Shown: one piece after another, positions 16,582 through 25,367 of the stretch | How positions within the stretch are numbered: the first letter of the stretch is position 1 | Layout: each line of letters starts with the position of its first letter | Source of the DNA: Devosia epidermidihirudinis | GTDB taxonomy: Bacteria; Pseudomonadota; Alphaproteobacteria; Rhizobiales; Devosiaceae | Assembly (NCBI RefSeq): GCF_000971295.1 | Contig: NZ_LANJ01000011.1 | Coordinates: 248,001 to 312,000, forward strand | Length of the DNA stretch: 64,000 nt | Reading direction: 5' to 3' | The notes under the pieces: generated by a model | What the model was told of the DNA's origin: nothing | Database searches by the model: none | Seen by the model: only the letters and a program-made list of their open reading frames with translations | Translations under genes and position numbers: made by a program

Positions 16582-17925
16582 TCAATCCAGCCGACCAATG
16601 GCGTCTTCTACGGCGCGAACGATCGTGCCCTGAACGATAAGCCACTCGGCCACATTCATATCATCGGACGCAAAGCGATTTTGCAGCACCATCGGTAGAT
16701 GCGTGCGTGTCGCGGCAAGGGCTGGCGCAGAACCTGCACCAAATGCTCTGTTGGGGAGCGTTCGGCGGGTCAAATCCATGGCCTGAGACGCCATGAAGAG
16801 CTCAATCGCCAGCACTTTGCCCAGCAGGTCCATCAACTCGACAAGGCGAATGCTGGAGCTGATCCCACGGGGCACGTAACGGCCCGTTAGTGCGCTGAAA
16901 CTACCCTGCCCTCGGCCCTTGGGTGCCTTGAGCTTCATTTCCGCCACCACTGCGGCGGCTGCGGCCTGAATCACCGGAAAGCCATGATTAAAGCCGGGGT
17001 TCTCGGCCACAAGGTTCATTGGCAAACCATAGGACATTCGGCTGTCCAGCATACGGAAGCTGCGCCTCTCGCTGATGACCGCCAGGTCGATCAAGCCGAT
17101 CGCCAGCAGATCCAGCGCATAGTCCAGCGTCATGTCTCGACTGGCGACGGATTGCTGGAGACTGCCCTCCAGAGTGGCAGCAAACCACGCCAGCGCGTCG
17201 CGTCCGCCGCCATGCGTTTGCGGCACGGCGCGAATGCTGATGGCGTCCTGGCACCTCGGCCCAGAGTCGCCGCCAAATTCCATCCGCGCGTCTTCGGTGG
17301 TGAATTCGCTGTCAGCCACGATGCGGCGGACATTGCGGGCGGCAGCGATCTGGCCGGGATAGGGCCGACCGAGTTCATGCAGGCGCGCATCGAATGCACC
17401 GGTCTCGCCGCGAATACCTTCTAGTGTCATAGCCGCACAGATATCGGCGCCTTTAAACAGATGATGGGCCGCATCGTAAACGTGGACGGCCAATGCGCCA
17501 CTTATGTCCAGCTGCGCCTCGAGCGCGTCGAAATCGACATCGGCGCGTGCCGAGTCGGTGATGCTAGCAACTTCGAGCCCCTCAGAAGCCTCAAGCTGAC
17601 GCCCTTCCCACAGCAACACGCCTCCCGCTGCACCTTCCAATGCGGAGCGTAGGCCGCGCCGGGCGGCGGCCTCACTCGCACCAGCGCGCCAAGTCGGCGA
17701 CAGGCGCGCATCTAGAAGAGCCTGAAGGTAGCGCTGCGTAGGCTCGCTCGCAGTGCGCTGCAATCGCAGGAGCAACACCGTGCCAACAAAGGCGGGCATA
17801 TAGCCGCCATCGCGCGCGCCGGGTGTCGCCGACAGGTCCGCTGGCAAAGACGCCGCGCCGCAGATCGACTTCGCCGTACCGATGAGACCCGATAGCGAAA
17901 ATGCGGGGTTGGAAATTGTGTCCAT
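16582..17925 (-). CDS. HAL/PAL-like protein lacking the MIO segment (partner subunit?)
   Basis: A 447-residue protein whose middle matches ammonia-lyases: GAFDARLHELGRPYPGQ, ArN-rich helix, CQDAISIRAVPQTHGG (225-240, the QDxYSxR motif with Tyr replaced by Ile229 but Gln226 and Arg232 kept), VISERRSFRMLD (284-294) and GLP...NPGFNHGF. It lacks the MIO loop, the TDNPL..GGNFHG segment and the SIPT..QEDH motif, exactly the parts found in the two downstream ORFs. Nine bases separate it from the next gene, so it is first in a three-gene unit. In HutH tetramers the Arg of this motif reaches the active site from a neighbouring subunit, so heteromer formation is plausible. Confidence 0.75.
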   Translation of the reverse strand: MDTISNPAFSLSGLIGTAKSICGAASLPADLSATPGARDGGYMPAFVGTVLLLRLQRTASEPTQRYLQALLDARLSPTWRAGASEAAARRGLRSALEGAAGGVLLWEGRQLEASEGLEVASITDSARADVDFDALEAQLDISGALAVHVYDAAHHLFKGADICAAMTLEGIRGETGAFDARLHELGRPYPGQIAAARNVRRIVADSEFTTEDARMEFGGDSGPRCQDAISIRAVPQTHGGGRDALAWFAATLEGSLQQSVASRDMTLDYALDLLAIGLIDLAVISERRSFRMLDSRMSYGLPMNLVAENPGFNHGFPVIQAAAAAVVAEMKLKAPKGRGQGSFSALTGRYVPRGISSSIRLVELMDLLGKVLAIELFMASQAMDLTRRTLPNRAFGAGSAPALAATRTHLPMVLQNRFASDDMNVAEWLIVQGTIVRAVEDAIGRLD

Positions 17926-18126
17926 CAGATCTTCTCACACATCGACCAAATTTGCGGCGCGCGCCCCGCAAGTATTTGAGTTTCAAGCTATTTAGAAACA
18001 GCCATCGGCGGTATATCCCAAAACCCGAACGAAGGATGCTCTGTCAGGCCGTGGCACATCGCAGCGCCCGTTAACCGGACGCTTTATCTCCCGGCATAGC
18101 ATCATCGCTCAATCTTCGATTCGGGT

Positions 18127-18660
18127 GTGCCGGTGTCACGGGATATTGCTGATCTGCTCAAGGTGCTTGCAGTTACGCTGCTGCTGTTTGGCGTTGCCAC
18201 GCTGGTGATGCTCTATGTCATCTACCTGCTGACGCAATATGGCGGGAACCTGCCGCTGATCAGCGCGCTGCCGGTGAAAACGCCCCCGGCGCTGGTGCCA
18301 ATGCTGGCTGATAATCGCCTGTTCGCAACGCTGGCGGCGGCCCATGTCACAGCAACCGGCCTCGCGCTGCTGATCTCCAGTAACACCATCGACATGGCGC
18401 TGCTGATCACCTCCAAGGCGGTGACTGTCGTGCTCACCGCCCTGCTCGGCTTTGTCGGCGGGCATATGATCTACTTGCAGTTGACCGAGAAGATTGCCTT
18501 CAACATCGCGCCGCTGACGCCCGCCTTCATCACCTTCGTGGTGTTTCTGGTGCTGTCGTCGTTCCTCAGCGCCTACAATGTGCGCCAGTGGGGCAAGCTG
18601 CGGTTCGTCGCCGCCGTGGTCGGAATTCTGGCTGGACCACTTCTGCTGGTCTGGCTGTAA
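18127..18660 (+). CDS. Hypothetical integral membrane protein, four predicted helices
   Basis: A 177-residue protein with four hydrophobic segments: about residues 12-36, 68-84, 92-116 and 130-150, with a final C-terminal one near 158-177. No recognised family motif is seen. The start is a GTG at 18127 with another GTG at 18133. It stands alone, divergent from the ammonia-lyase-like cluster and convergent with map. The 201-base upstream gap contains nothing else I can identify. Confidence 0.7.
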   Translation: MPVSRDIADLLKVLAVTLLLFGVATLVMLYVIYLLTQYGGNLPLISALPVKTPPALVPMLADNRLFATLAAAHVTATGLALLISSNTIDMALLITSKAVTVVLTALLGFVGGHMIYLQLTEKIAFNIAPLTPAFITFVVFLVLSSFLSAYNVRQWGKLRFVAAVVGILAGPLLLVWL

Positions 18661-18681
18661 GCCGCCGCAGCCCAAATGCAA

Positions 18682-18707
18682 AAGCCCCCGGACATATCCG
18701 AGGGCTT
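18682..18707. terminator. Hairpin between convergent genes
   Basis: AAGCCCCCGGA and TCCGAGGGCTT form an 11-position stem with one mismatch and a CATA loop. It lies 22 bases past the membrane-protein stop and ahead of map. The T-tract is weak. Confidence 0.55.
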
Positions 18708-18779
18708 GAGATGTTGAATCAAAAGCGGCGAATTTGAGAGTCAAATCAGCCGCTTACGGCTGATCGCTGATAAGTCGAG

Positions 18780-19535
18780 TCACGCGGCCAGCGTAACGAC
18801 CACAGCGCCGCGCGGCGTGGTGACCACAGTGTGTTCATATTGAACGCAAGGCGCGGCGGGACGGCTGATCAGCGTCCATTCATCGTCGTCAGACTTCTGA
18901 TCGGCCATCTTGCCGCCGAGCGACAGGAAGGGTTCGATGGTGAACACCAGCCCATCATTCATGCGACGACGCTCGGTCTTGTCCGGCCATGTAGCAATTT
19001 CGCCCGGCTCGTCATGCAGGCTATCGCCGACGCCGTGACTGGCGAGGTTGCGGATCAGCGTGTACCCGGCCTTGGTGGCGAACTTGCCAATGGCATTGCC
19101 CACGTCTGCCAGCGGCGCGCCGGATTTGACGGCGCGGATACCGGCCCACATGGCCTTCTTGCCGTCGCGGCACAGGGCATCGAGCCGCTTGTCGCCCACG
19201 CCCAGAACGAATGACGCGCCGGTGTCGGCGAACACGCCGTCCTTCACCGCAGACACGTCGATATTGACGAGATCGCCCTCACGCAGCACGCGGTCGCCCG
19301 GAATGCCGTGGGCGATCTCTTCATTCACCGAAATGCAGGTGTGGCCGGGGAAGTCGTAGGTGACCATGGGCGCCGAAAGCGCGCCATGCTCCGCCAGCAG
19401 CTTGGCCCCGATCTCATCCAGCTCGCGCGTGGTCATCCCAACGCGCATGGCACTGGCCATGGCGTCGCGGGTGATGGCGCAGATGCGCCCGATCGCCTTG
19501 AGGCGTTCGAGCTGTTCTTCGGTGGTGATCGTCAA
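18780..19535 (-). CDS. map: Type I methionine aminopeptidase
   Basis: About 251 residues from a TTG start at 19535, four bases after the pgi stop, with AAAGG about ten bases upstream. The five metal ligands are visible: Asp in VNIDVS, Asp in VFADTG, His in ASHGVG, Glu in TIEPF and Glu in QYEHT. The usual HGIGRxFHxxP motif reads HGVGDSLHDEP, and a short insert (ATWPDKTERRR) follows, marking a variant subclass. It removes the initiator Met from nascent proteins. The pgi-map arrangement and TTG start suggest coupling. Confidence 0.92.
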   Translation of the reverse strand: MTITTEEQLERLKAIGRICAITRDAMASAMRVGMTTRELDEIGAKLLAEHGALSAPMVTYDFPGHTCISVNEEIAHGIPGDRVLREGDLVNIDVSAVKDGVFADTGASFVLGVGDKRLDALCRDGKKAMWAGIRAVKSGAPLADVGNAIGKFATKAGYTLIRNLASHGVGDSLHDEPGEIATWPDKTERRRMNDGLVFTIEPFLSLGGKMADQKSDDDEWTLISRPAAPCVQYEHTVVTTPRGAVVVTLAA

Positions 19536-19539
19536 GCGC

Positions 19540-21180
19540 TTAGCCTTTGTTGGCGAGATAGTAAGCCAGCAGACCCTGGGTAGAGCTGTCGTGCCCTTCC
19601 CCGCTCTGCTCGCCGGCAACCTTTGGCAGCAATGCCTTGGCAAGCTGCTTGCCGAGCTCAACGCCCCACTGGTCATAGGAGTTCACATTCCAGATCACGC
19701 CCTGGGTGAACACCTTGTGTTCATAAAGCGCCACGAGCGACCCCAGCGTTTCAGGCGTCAGCTGCTCATAGAACAGCGTGTTGGACGGACGATTGCCGGG
19801 GAACACCTTGTGGGGGGTGAGTTCCTTGATGCGCGCCTTGGAGAGGCCCTGAGCCTTGAGCTCCTCGACGACCTCTTCCTCGGTCTTGCCGAGCATGAGG
19901 GCTTCGGACTGCGCCAGCACGTTGGCGACCAGCTTGTCGTGGTGCGGCGGCAGGTGCTCATGTGGCTTGGCTGCAATGAGGAAATCGGCCGGGATCACAT
20001 CGGTGCCCTGATGGATCAGCTGGTAGAAGGCATGCTGACCATTGGTGCCGGGCTCGCCCCAGACGATTGGGCCAGTCGACCAGCCAACGGGCTTACCCGC
20101 CAGCGTCACCGACTTGCCGTTCGATTCCATGTCCTGCTGCTGCAGATAGGCTGCAAAGCGGCTGAGACGCTGGTCATAGGGCAACACGGCGTGGGTCGAG
20201 AAACCCCAGACGTTGCGATACCAGACGCCCAGCACGGCCATGATGACCGGCAGGTTGTTTTCGAGTGGCGTGGACAGGAAGTGGCGGTCCATCGCATCGG
20301 CGCCTTTGAGGAAGGCAGCGAAATTGTCGTAGCCAACGGCCAGGGCGATTGGCAGGCCGATAGCCGACCACACCGAATAGCGGCCGCCAACCCAGTCCCA
20401 GAAGCCGAAAATGCGGTCTTCGCGGATGCCGAACTTGGCGCAGGCTGGAATGTTGGTCGAGACGGCGGCAAAGTGGTTTGGCACCGCTTCTTCGCCTAGC
20501 GCATCGGCGATCCACGCCCGCGCCGAATTGGCATTGGTCATGGTTTCGTCGGTGGTGAAGGTCTTGGACGCGACAATGAACAGCGTCTTCTTGGGGTCGA
20601 GCCCCTTCAGGGTGTCATGGATGTGAGCGCCATCGACGTTGGACACATAGTGCGCGCGCAGGTCCGGACGGGTGTATGGTGCAAGGGCCAGCGTGACCAT
20701 GGATGGTCCGAGGTCCGAGCCGCCAATGCCGATATTGACCACATCGGTGATCTGCTCGCCGCCGTGGCCGCGGATTTCACCATTGCGGACAGCGTCTGTG
20801 TACGCCTTGATCGCGGCCAGAACGGCGCGGATCTCAGGCATCACATCCTGGCCATCAACCGGCACGGGGTGTTCGCCCTGATAGCGCAGCGCCATATGCA
20901 TGACGGCGCGGTCTTCAGTGATGTTGATGTGCTCGCCTTCGCACATCTGGTCACGACGCTCTTCAACGCCAGCCGCGCGGGCCAGATCGAACAGCGACGC
21001 CATGACCTCTTCGTCGATGCGGTTCTTGGAATAGTCGAGCAGGATGCCGGCGCCAGTGGCCGAATAGCGCTTGAAGCGGTTAGGGTCGATGGCGAACTGA
21101 ACGCGCATCGGCTGCTCTTCAAGCCGCTTCTTGTGCTTCCCGAGGGACGCGAAACTCGCCTTGCGACCGGACTTTGCCAT
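19540..21180 (-). CDS. pgi: Glucose-6-phosphate isomerase
   Basis: A 546-residue protein with [38 protein letters not shown] and [14 protein letters not shown], the canonical phosphoglucose isomerase signatures, and the C-terminal [12 protein letters not shown] motif with the catalytic Lys. It interconverts glucose-6-phosphate and fructose-6-phosphate, which also feeds GlmS. The start at 21180 ([10 protein letters not shown]) is the most upstream sensible ATG. It is followed almost directly by map. Confidence 0.97.
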   Translation of the reverse strand: MAKSGRKASFASLGKHKKRLEEQPMRVQFAIDPNRFKRYSATGAGILLDYSKNRIDEEVMASLFDLARAAGVEERRDQMCEGEHINITEDRAVMHMALRYQGEHPVPVDGQDVMPEIRAVLAAIKAYTDAVRNGEIRGHGGEQITDVVNIGIGGSDLGPSMVTLALAPYTRPDLRAHYVSNVDGAHIHDTLKGLDPKKTLFIVASKTFTTDETMTNANSARAWIADALGEEAVPNHFAAVSTNIPACAKFGIREDRIFGFWDWVGGRYSVWSAIGLPIALAVGYDNFAAFLKGADAMDRHFLSTPLENNLPVIMAVLGVWYRNVWGFSTHAVLPYDQRLSRFAAYLQQQDMESNGKSVTLAGKPVGWSTGPIVWGEPGTNGQHAFYQLIHQGTDVIPADFLIAAKPHEHLPPHHDKLVANVLAQSEALMLGKTEEEVVEELKAQGLSKARIKELTPHKVFPGNRPSNTLFYEQLTPETLGSLVALYEHKVFTQGVIWNVNSYDQWGVELGKQLAKALLPKVAGEQSGEGHDSSTQGLLAYYLANKG

Positions 21181-21200
21181 CTTGCAGACCTTTCTTGACG

Positions 21201-22340
21201 CTAGAGCGTGGGCAGATCGCCAGCAGCCCATGCTGCCCGCGTTTCTGCCGCGAAATCGGTAAATCGGCTGCCTTCGATTGCGACGCGGCAGCCCTGAACC
21301 AGTTCTTGATAATAGGCCAGATTGATCTGGGAAAGGATCATCGCGCCCAAAATCTCTTCAGTCTTAACGAGATGGTGGAGATATGCGCGGCTCCACCGAC
21401 GACAATTAGGGTTTGGTGAGGCCTCGTCCAGCGGACGATGGTCATCCTTATGCCGCGCGTTCTTCAGATTGATGACGCCAAAGCGGGTGTAGACATGGCC
21501 GTGGCGACCAGCCCGGGTTGGGTGCACGCAGTCGAACATATCGATGCCGCGCCCGATGGCGCCCAGAATGTCGTCGGGCTTGCCGACGCCCATCAGATAG
21601 TGCGGGCGATCTGCTGGCAGTTCCGGCACGATATCGTCGAGCACGCGGAACATGACTTCCTGCGGCTCGCCCACAGCCAGACCACCAACGGCATAGCCGT
21701 CAAAACCGATGGACTTGAGCCCCTGCGCCGAGCGCAGACGTAAATCGGCATTGTCCCCGCCCTGCACGATGCCGAACAGGGCGCGGTTGGCCTGGTTATT
21801 GAACGCGGTCTTGGAGCGATCGGCCCAACGGAGCGACAGCTCCATGGCGCGCTCGATTTCCTTGGTCTCGGCGGGCAGCTTCAGGCATTCGTCCAGCTGC
21901 ATGATGATATCGCTATCGAGTAGCGTCTGGATTTCGATGGAGCGCTCAGGCGTCAGATCGTGGCTGGAGCCGTCGATATGCGACTTGAACGTTACGCCGC
22001 GCTCGGTCAGCTTGCGCAGCTGCGCCAGCGACATGACCTGGAAACCGCCGCTATCGGTGAGGATCGGGCGCTGCCAATCCATGAAATCGTGCAGACCACC
22101 CAGCGAGGCAACGCGCTCGGCGCCGGGACGCAGCATCAGGTGATAGGTATTGCCGAGCAGAATATCGGCGCCGGTTTCGCGCACCTGCTCGGGATACATC
22201 GCCTTGACGGTACCTGCAGTGCCCACGGGCATGAAGGCGGGCGTCTGGATATCGCCGCGAGGCGTATCGATGCGTCCACGCCTAGCGGCGCCATCGGTGG
22301 CAGAAATGGTGAAGGTGACTTGTTTGGTCGTTTGGCTCAT
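21201..22340 (-). CDS. tgt: tRNA-guanine transglycosylase (queuine/preQ1), zinc-site-less variant
   Basis: About 379 residues with [11 protein letters not shown] (Asp96), [15 protein letters not shown] and [12 protein letters not shown] (catalytic Asp near 270). It exchanges G34 for preQ1 in GUN-anticodon tRNAs. The C-terminal zinc site is altered. The family LDxECxCxxC reads [10 protein letters not shown] (only Cys313 remains) and the later HN pair reads IN at 339-340, so three of four zinc ligands are absent. Start ATG at 22340. Its pathway partner queA lies nearby on the same strand, with two small plus-strand genes between. Confidence 0.95.
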   Translation of the reverse strand: MSQTTKQVTFTISATDGAARRGRIDTPRGDIQTPAFMPVGTAGTVKAMYPEQVRETGADILLGNTYHLMLRPGAERVASLGGLHDFMDWQRPILTDSGGFQVMSLAQLRKLTERGVTFKSHIDGSSHDLTPERSIEIQTLLDSDIIMQLDECLKLPAETKEIERAMELSLRWADRSKTAFNNQANRALFGIVQGGDNADLRLRSAQGLKSIGFDGYAVGGLAVGEPQEVMFRVLDDIVPELPADRPHYLMGVGKPDDILGAIGRGIDMFDCVHPTRAGRHGHVYTRFGVINLKNARHKDDHRPLDEASPNPNCRRWSRAYLHHLVKTEEILGAMILSQINLAYYQELVQGCRVAIEGSRFTDFAAETRAAWAAGDLPTL

Positions 22341-22440
22341 GGCGGGGGTTCTAACCCGTTGCCAACGGCGGGACAATGCACCTCTATTGCGCTAATAAAG
22401 CAGAATCTTGCAGATTTTAGCCAAGGCGCCACAACGCTGA

Positions 22441-22490
22441 GGCGTCTAACGATAGTGTCCAATTCATTTTGTGGTGATCCCATGATCCGA
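22441..22490 (+). repeat. Duplicated 5' region, copy A
   Basis: The 50 bases that end at the start of the first small secreted gene match 22971-23020 at 43 of 50 positions, including GATAGTGTCCAA and TGGTGAT just before the ATG. This shows that the tandem duplication included the leader. Confidence 0.8.
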
Positions 22491-22925
22491 CTAGCCGCCA
22501 TTGCTGCCCTTCTGTGTGTTTCCGCCGCTCCCGCCTTCGCGCAGGATTTCGATGTCCTTGAAGGGTTCTATTCGGGCACCAGCCAAGGCAGCGAGCTCAC
22601 GGCGACGCTGACGCATGTGGAAAATGGCGTGTATTCGGCTGCCCTCAGTACGACGGTCCCCATGAAGAACGACGTTCCCGGTTGCGGTGGCAGCATCGAG
22701 GGCGAGGTCGTCATCCGGGACAACGTCGGCCTTCTGACGGCGCCCAACGAGCTTTACGACGCGACCAGCACCCTGCCCGCGTTCAAAGCGGAGCAATGCC
22801 AGATCAAGCTTGAGTTCGATGGCGAGTACGGCCTAGTCGTCACCGAAGAAGAAGGCTGCTCCTATTACCACGGCGCATCCTGCAGCTTCAGCGGCGAGCT
22901 CCTGCACGACGCTGCGGGCATCTAA
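22482..22925 (+). CDS. Small secreted hypothetical protein, paralogue A
   Basis: A 147-residue protein with a signal peptide (MIRLAAIAALL, cleavage after APAFAQ near residue 20), then a beta-rich acidic domain with VPMKNDVPGCGGSIEGE, six cysteine positions and a final EEGCSYYHGASCSFSGEL. The same pattern recurs in the next gene. Four or more conserved cysteines suggest periplasmic disulfides. No known family is recognised. The leader is nearly identical to that of paralogue B. Confidence 0.8.
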   Translation: MIRLAAIAALLCVSAAPAFAQDFDVLEGFYSGTSQGSELTATLTHVENGVYSAALSTTVPMKNDVPGCGGSIEGEVVIRDNVGLLTAPNELYDATSTLPAFKAEQCQIKLEFDGEYGLVVTEEEGCSYYHGASCSFSGELLHDAAGI

Positions 22926-22970
22926 GCCCCGTTATTTTTGCGATGTCTGCCCAAGGTCTGCTGGCGCAGT

Positions 22971-23020
22971 GGCGTCAAAGGATAGTGTCCAACTCGTTTT
23001 CTGGTGATCTCATGATCCGC
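22971..23020 (+). repeat. Duplicated 5' region, copy B
   Basis: Matches copy A at 22441-22490 in 43 of 50 positions, ending in the ATG of paralogue B. The shared segment may carry the promoter or ribosome-binding region of both genes. Confidence 0.8.
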
Positions 23021-23455
23021 ATAGCCTTTCTCGCCGCCGCTCTTGCCTTGTCCGCGGGCCCCGTCTTGGCGCAGGACACCCCTGTCCGCGAGGGCAACTA
23101 TTACGGCGGTGGTGAGGGCGGCAATCTGAGCGTCAATCTCAAACACATCGACGCGGATATCTACGCCATCAGCATCGGTACCGAAGTTCCAATGGAAAAT
23201 GATATCCCGGGCTGCGGCGGCGGTATCACTGGCGAACTCATCATGGAGCCCAGCGGTGGCAATTTCTTCGTCGAAAACGAGGACTATGTCGCCGGCTCAT
23301 CCAGCCCGCTGGAGAACGAGCGCTATTGCGAAATCACCCTGACCTTTGACGATGAGGGCTTCCTCAACGTCCAGGAACAAAACGGCTGCCTCGCCTACCA
23401 CGGCGCCTCCTGCGAGTTCACCGGCCAACTCGTCCACGAAAGCGCAGCAGGGTGA
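23012..23455 (+). CDS. Small secreted hypothetical protein, paralogue B
   Basis: A 147-residue tandem paralogue of the preceding gene. Signal peptide MIRIAFLAAALALSAGPVLAQ, then VPMENDIPGCGGGITGE and a terminal QNGCLAYHGASCEFTGQL. Cysteine positions and length match paralogue A, but the protein sequence has diverged more than the shared leader. Function is unknown; a periplasmic binding or inhibitor role is only a guess. Confidence 0.8.
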   Translation: MIRIAFLAAALALSAGPVLAQDTPVREGNYYGGGEGGNLSVNLKHIDADIYAISIGTEVPMENDIPGCGGGITGELIMEPSGGNFFVENEDYVAGSSSPLENERYCEITLTFDDEGFLNVQEQNGCLAYHGASCEFTGQLVHESAAG

Positions 23456-23479
23456 ATCTCGCTGCCTAGCTAAAAAGAG

Positions 23480-23507
23480 AAAACCCCCGGGCCTGCCCGA
23501 GGGTTTT
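23480..23507. terminator. Terminator between paralogue B and queA
   Basis: A GC-rich stem of AAACCC/GGGTTT with an inner CGGGC/GCCCG pairing, followed by TTTTT on the plus strand and flanked by A residues on the left. It can serve both convergent genes. Confidence 0.7.
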
Positions 23508-23510
23508 TCG

Positions 23511-24590
23511 TTATTCCTCGCCCTGAGGATGCGCTGCCCGGAGCAGCAGGGACGAGTCCCCGTAGGAATAGAACCGGTACCCCTCGGCAATCGCGTGTTC
23601 ATACGCCTTGCGCATCACCTCCATGCCGGCAAAGGCACTGACGAGCATGAACAGGGTCGACTTGGGCAGGTGGAAATTCGTCATCAGCGCGTCGACCGTG
23701 CGGAAGCGGAAGCCGGGAGTGATGAAGATGTCGGTGTCGCCAATGAAGGGCTGCAGCGTGCCTGTAGCTCGCGACGCGGTTTCGAGCAGGCGCAGACTGG
23801 TCGTGCCCACGGCAACCACACGCCCACCAGCGGCACGTTTTGCGTTGATACGCTCAACGGTCGCCTGATCGATCTCGCCCCATTCGGAATGCATGATGTG
23901 ATCGTCGGTGTCGTCGACCTTCATGGGCAGGAAGGTCCCTGCTCCGACATGCAGCGTCACGCGCTCGATGGTCACGCCCTGATCGGACAGTTTTTGCAGC
24001 AGCGCTTCGGTGAAATGCAGACCAGCCGTCGGCGCGGCGACGGCGCCATCTTCGGCGGCATAGACCGTCTGGTAGTCCACCAGGTCACGCTCTTCGACGT
24101 CGCGCTTGGCGCCGATATAGGGCGGCAGCGGCATGGCGCCGTGGCTCTTGATGGCTTCGTCCAGCTCGGCGCCCCCGAGATCGAACTCAAGCGTGATCTC
24201 GCCCGTCTCGCCCTTGCCTGCCACACGAGCGGTCAGCGCGTCGGCCTGTCCATTTCCCAGTTCCAACCGATCCAGCAGCGCCAGGCGCTTGGCCGGACGG
24301 GCGAAGGCCCGCCAAGTGTGGGCGTCCACCCGCTTGTGCAGGTTGAACGACACGGTTGAGCGGTTCTCACCACGAATGCGGGTGCCGCGCAGCTCGGCGG
24401 GCAGCACGCGGGTGTCGTTGACCACCAGCACGTCGCCATCTCCAATCAGCGAGAGCAGGTCTGGAATGTGCTTGTCGGACAGCCCGTTCACCGGGTCCAC
24501 CAGCAGCAGGCGTGCGCTGTCGCGTGGCTCCACGGGATGGAGCGCGATGAGCTTTTCGGGCAGGTCGAAATCGAAATCTGAAACTAGCAT
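23511..24590 (-). CDS. queA: S-adenosylmethionine:tRNA ribosyltransferase-isomerase
   Basis: A 359-residue protein. It has [23 protein letters not shown] at the N-terminus (conserved DLP..LIAxxP), [19 protein letters not shown] sequence near residue 50, [13 protein letters not shown] and THVGxGTFxP-like [12 protein letters not shown]. QueA adds the epoxycyclopentane ring to preQ1-tRNA, the step after Tgt. It is co-directional with the downstream tgt gene but separated from it by the two secreted paralogues. Confidence 0.97.
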   Translation of the reverse strand: MLVSDFDFDLPEKLIALHPVEPRDSARLLLVDPVNGLSDKHIPDLLSLIGDGDVLVVNDTRVLPAELRGTRIRGENRSTVSFNLHKRVDAHTWRAFARPAKRLALLDRLELGNGQADALTARVAGKGETGEITLEFDLGGAELDEAIKSHGAMPLPPYIGAKRDVEERDLVDYQTVYAAEDGAVAAPTAGLHFTEALLQKLSDQGVTIERVTLHVGAGTFLPMKVDDTDDHIMHSEWGEIDQATVERINAKRAAGGRVVAVGTTSLRLLETASRATGTLQPFIGDTDIFITPGFRFRTVDALMTNFHLPKSTLFMLVSAFAGMEVMRKAYEHAIAEGYRFYSYGDSSLLLRAAHPQGEE

Positions 24591-24697
24591 GGCCGCTCCC
24601 TAGCACGAGGCAATCTCAGCCGAAACTGGCTCCTGCGATTGCAGTTCCCCTGTTTGGGCAAAAGCCTTGGCGCGATGCGACGTTACAACAGCAAAAG

Positions 24698-24726
24698 AAA
24701 ACGGCCAGTCCGAAGACTGGCCGTTT
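24698..24726 (-). terminator. Rho-independent terminator of ppiB
   Basis: A perfect 12-bp stem, AAACGGCCAGTC/GACTGGCCGTTT, with CGAA loop, followed on the minus strand by TTTTCTTTTG. Confidence 0.9.
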
Positions 24727-24749
24727 CCAAAGAGATCGTCCTGACGAAA

Positions 24750-25229
24750 TCAGGCAGCGATATCGGCAGCAACCTTCACGGACAGCATCTTGTCCGGATT
24801 GATCACTGGCTCGCCGCGCTTGATCTGGTCGACGTTTTCCATGCCTTCGATAACCTGACCCCAAACAGTGTACTGCTTGTTGAGGAATGGCGTGTCGCCG
24901 AAGCAGATGAAGAACTGCGAGTTGGCGCTATCTGGGTTCTGGGCGCGAGCCATCGAAGCGGTGCCGCGAACGTGTGGCTCAGCGTTGAATTCCTGCTTCA
25001 GATCTGGGTACTTCGAACCGCCGGTGCCGCGGCCCTGTGGGCAGCCGGTCTGGGCCATGAAGCCGTCGATGACGCGGTGGAACACGATGCCATCGTAGAA
25101 GCCTTCACGAGCCAGCTTCTTGATGTGTGCGACGTGGTTTGGGGCCAGGTCTGGGCGCATGGCGATAACGACATTGCCCTTGGTGGTTTCGATGACGAGG
25201 GTGTTTTCGGGATCTGCGTAATCAGCCAT
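24750..25229 (-). CDS. ppiB: Cytoplasmic cyclophilin-type peptidyl-prolyl isomerase
   Basis: A 159-residue cyclophilin with no signal peptide. It contains YDGIVFHRVIDGFMAQTG with the catalytic Arg, SMARAQNPDSANSQFFIC and LNKQYTVWGQVIEGM. It accelerates proline isomerisation during folding. The start MADYADPENTL at 25229 is the first good ATG. A paralogue with signal peptide lies just upstream on the same strand. It ends at a strong terminator. Confidence 0.95.
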   Translation of the reverse strand: MADYADPENTLVIETTKGNVVIAMRPDLAPNHVAHIKKLAREGFYDGIVFHRVIDGFMAQTGCPQGRGTGGSKYPDLKQEFNAEPHVRGTASMARAQNPDSANSQFFICFGDTPFLNKQYTVWGQVIEGMENVDQIKRGEPVINPDKMLSVKVAADIAA

Positions 25230-25311
25230 TTTTTCGACTTTCAGTTTGGATTGTGGCCCGCATGTAAGGGCTATATGCGGCATGCGCAAGACACATGGCC
25301 ACGCGCGCGGG

Positions 25312-25362
25312 GATAGCTCCCCTCCCAAGCGCCACTCAAAAGGGGCAAGTTGGGAGGGGGTA
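25312..25362. repeat. Short CCCCTCCC/GGGAGGGG inverted repeat
   Basis: AGCTCCCCTCCCAAG and CTTGGGAGGGG-type arms flank a short loop between the two cyclophilin genes; on the minus strand it could act as a processing hairpin. Related to the elements at 2927 and 45852. Confidence 0.5.
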
Positions 25363-25367
25363 TCGGC

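Noticed and set aside
18661..18779. Promoter or sRNA in the map/membrane-protein gap
   Set aside because: The only clear structure is a convergent terminator hairpin.
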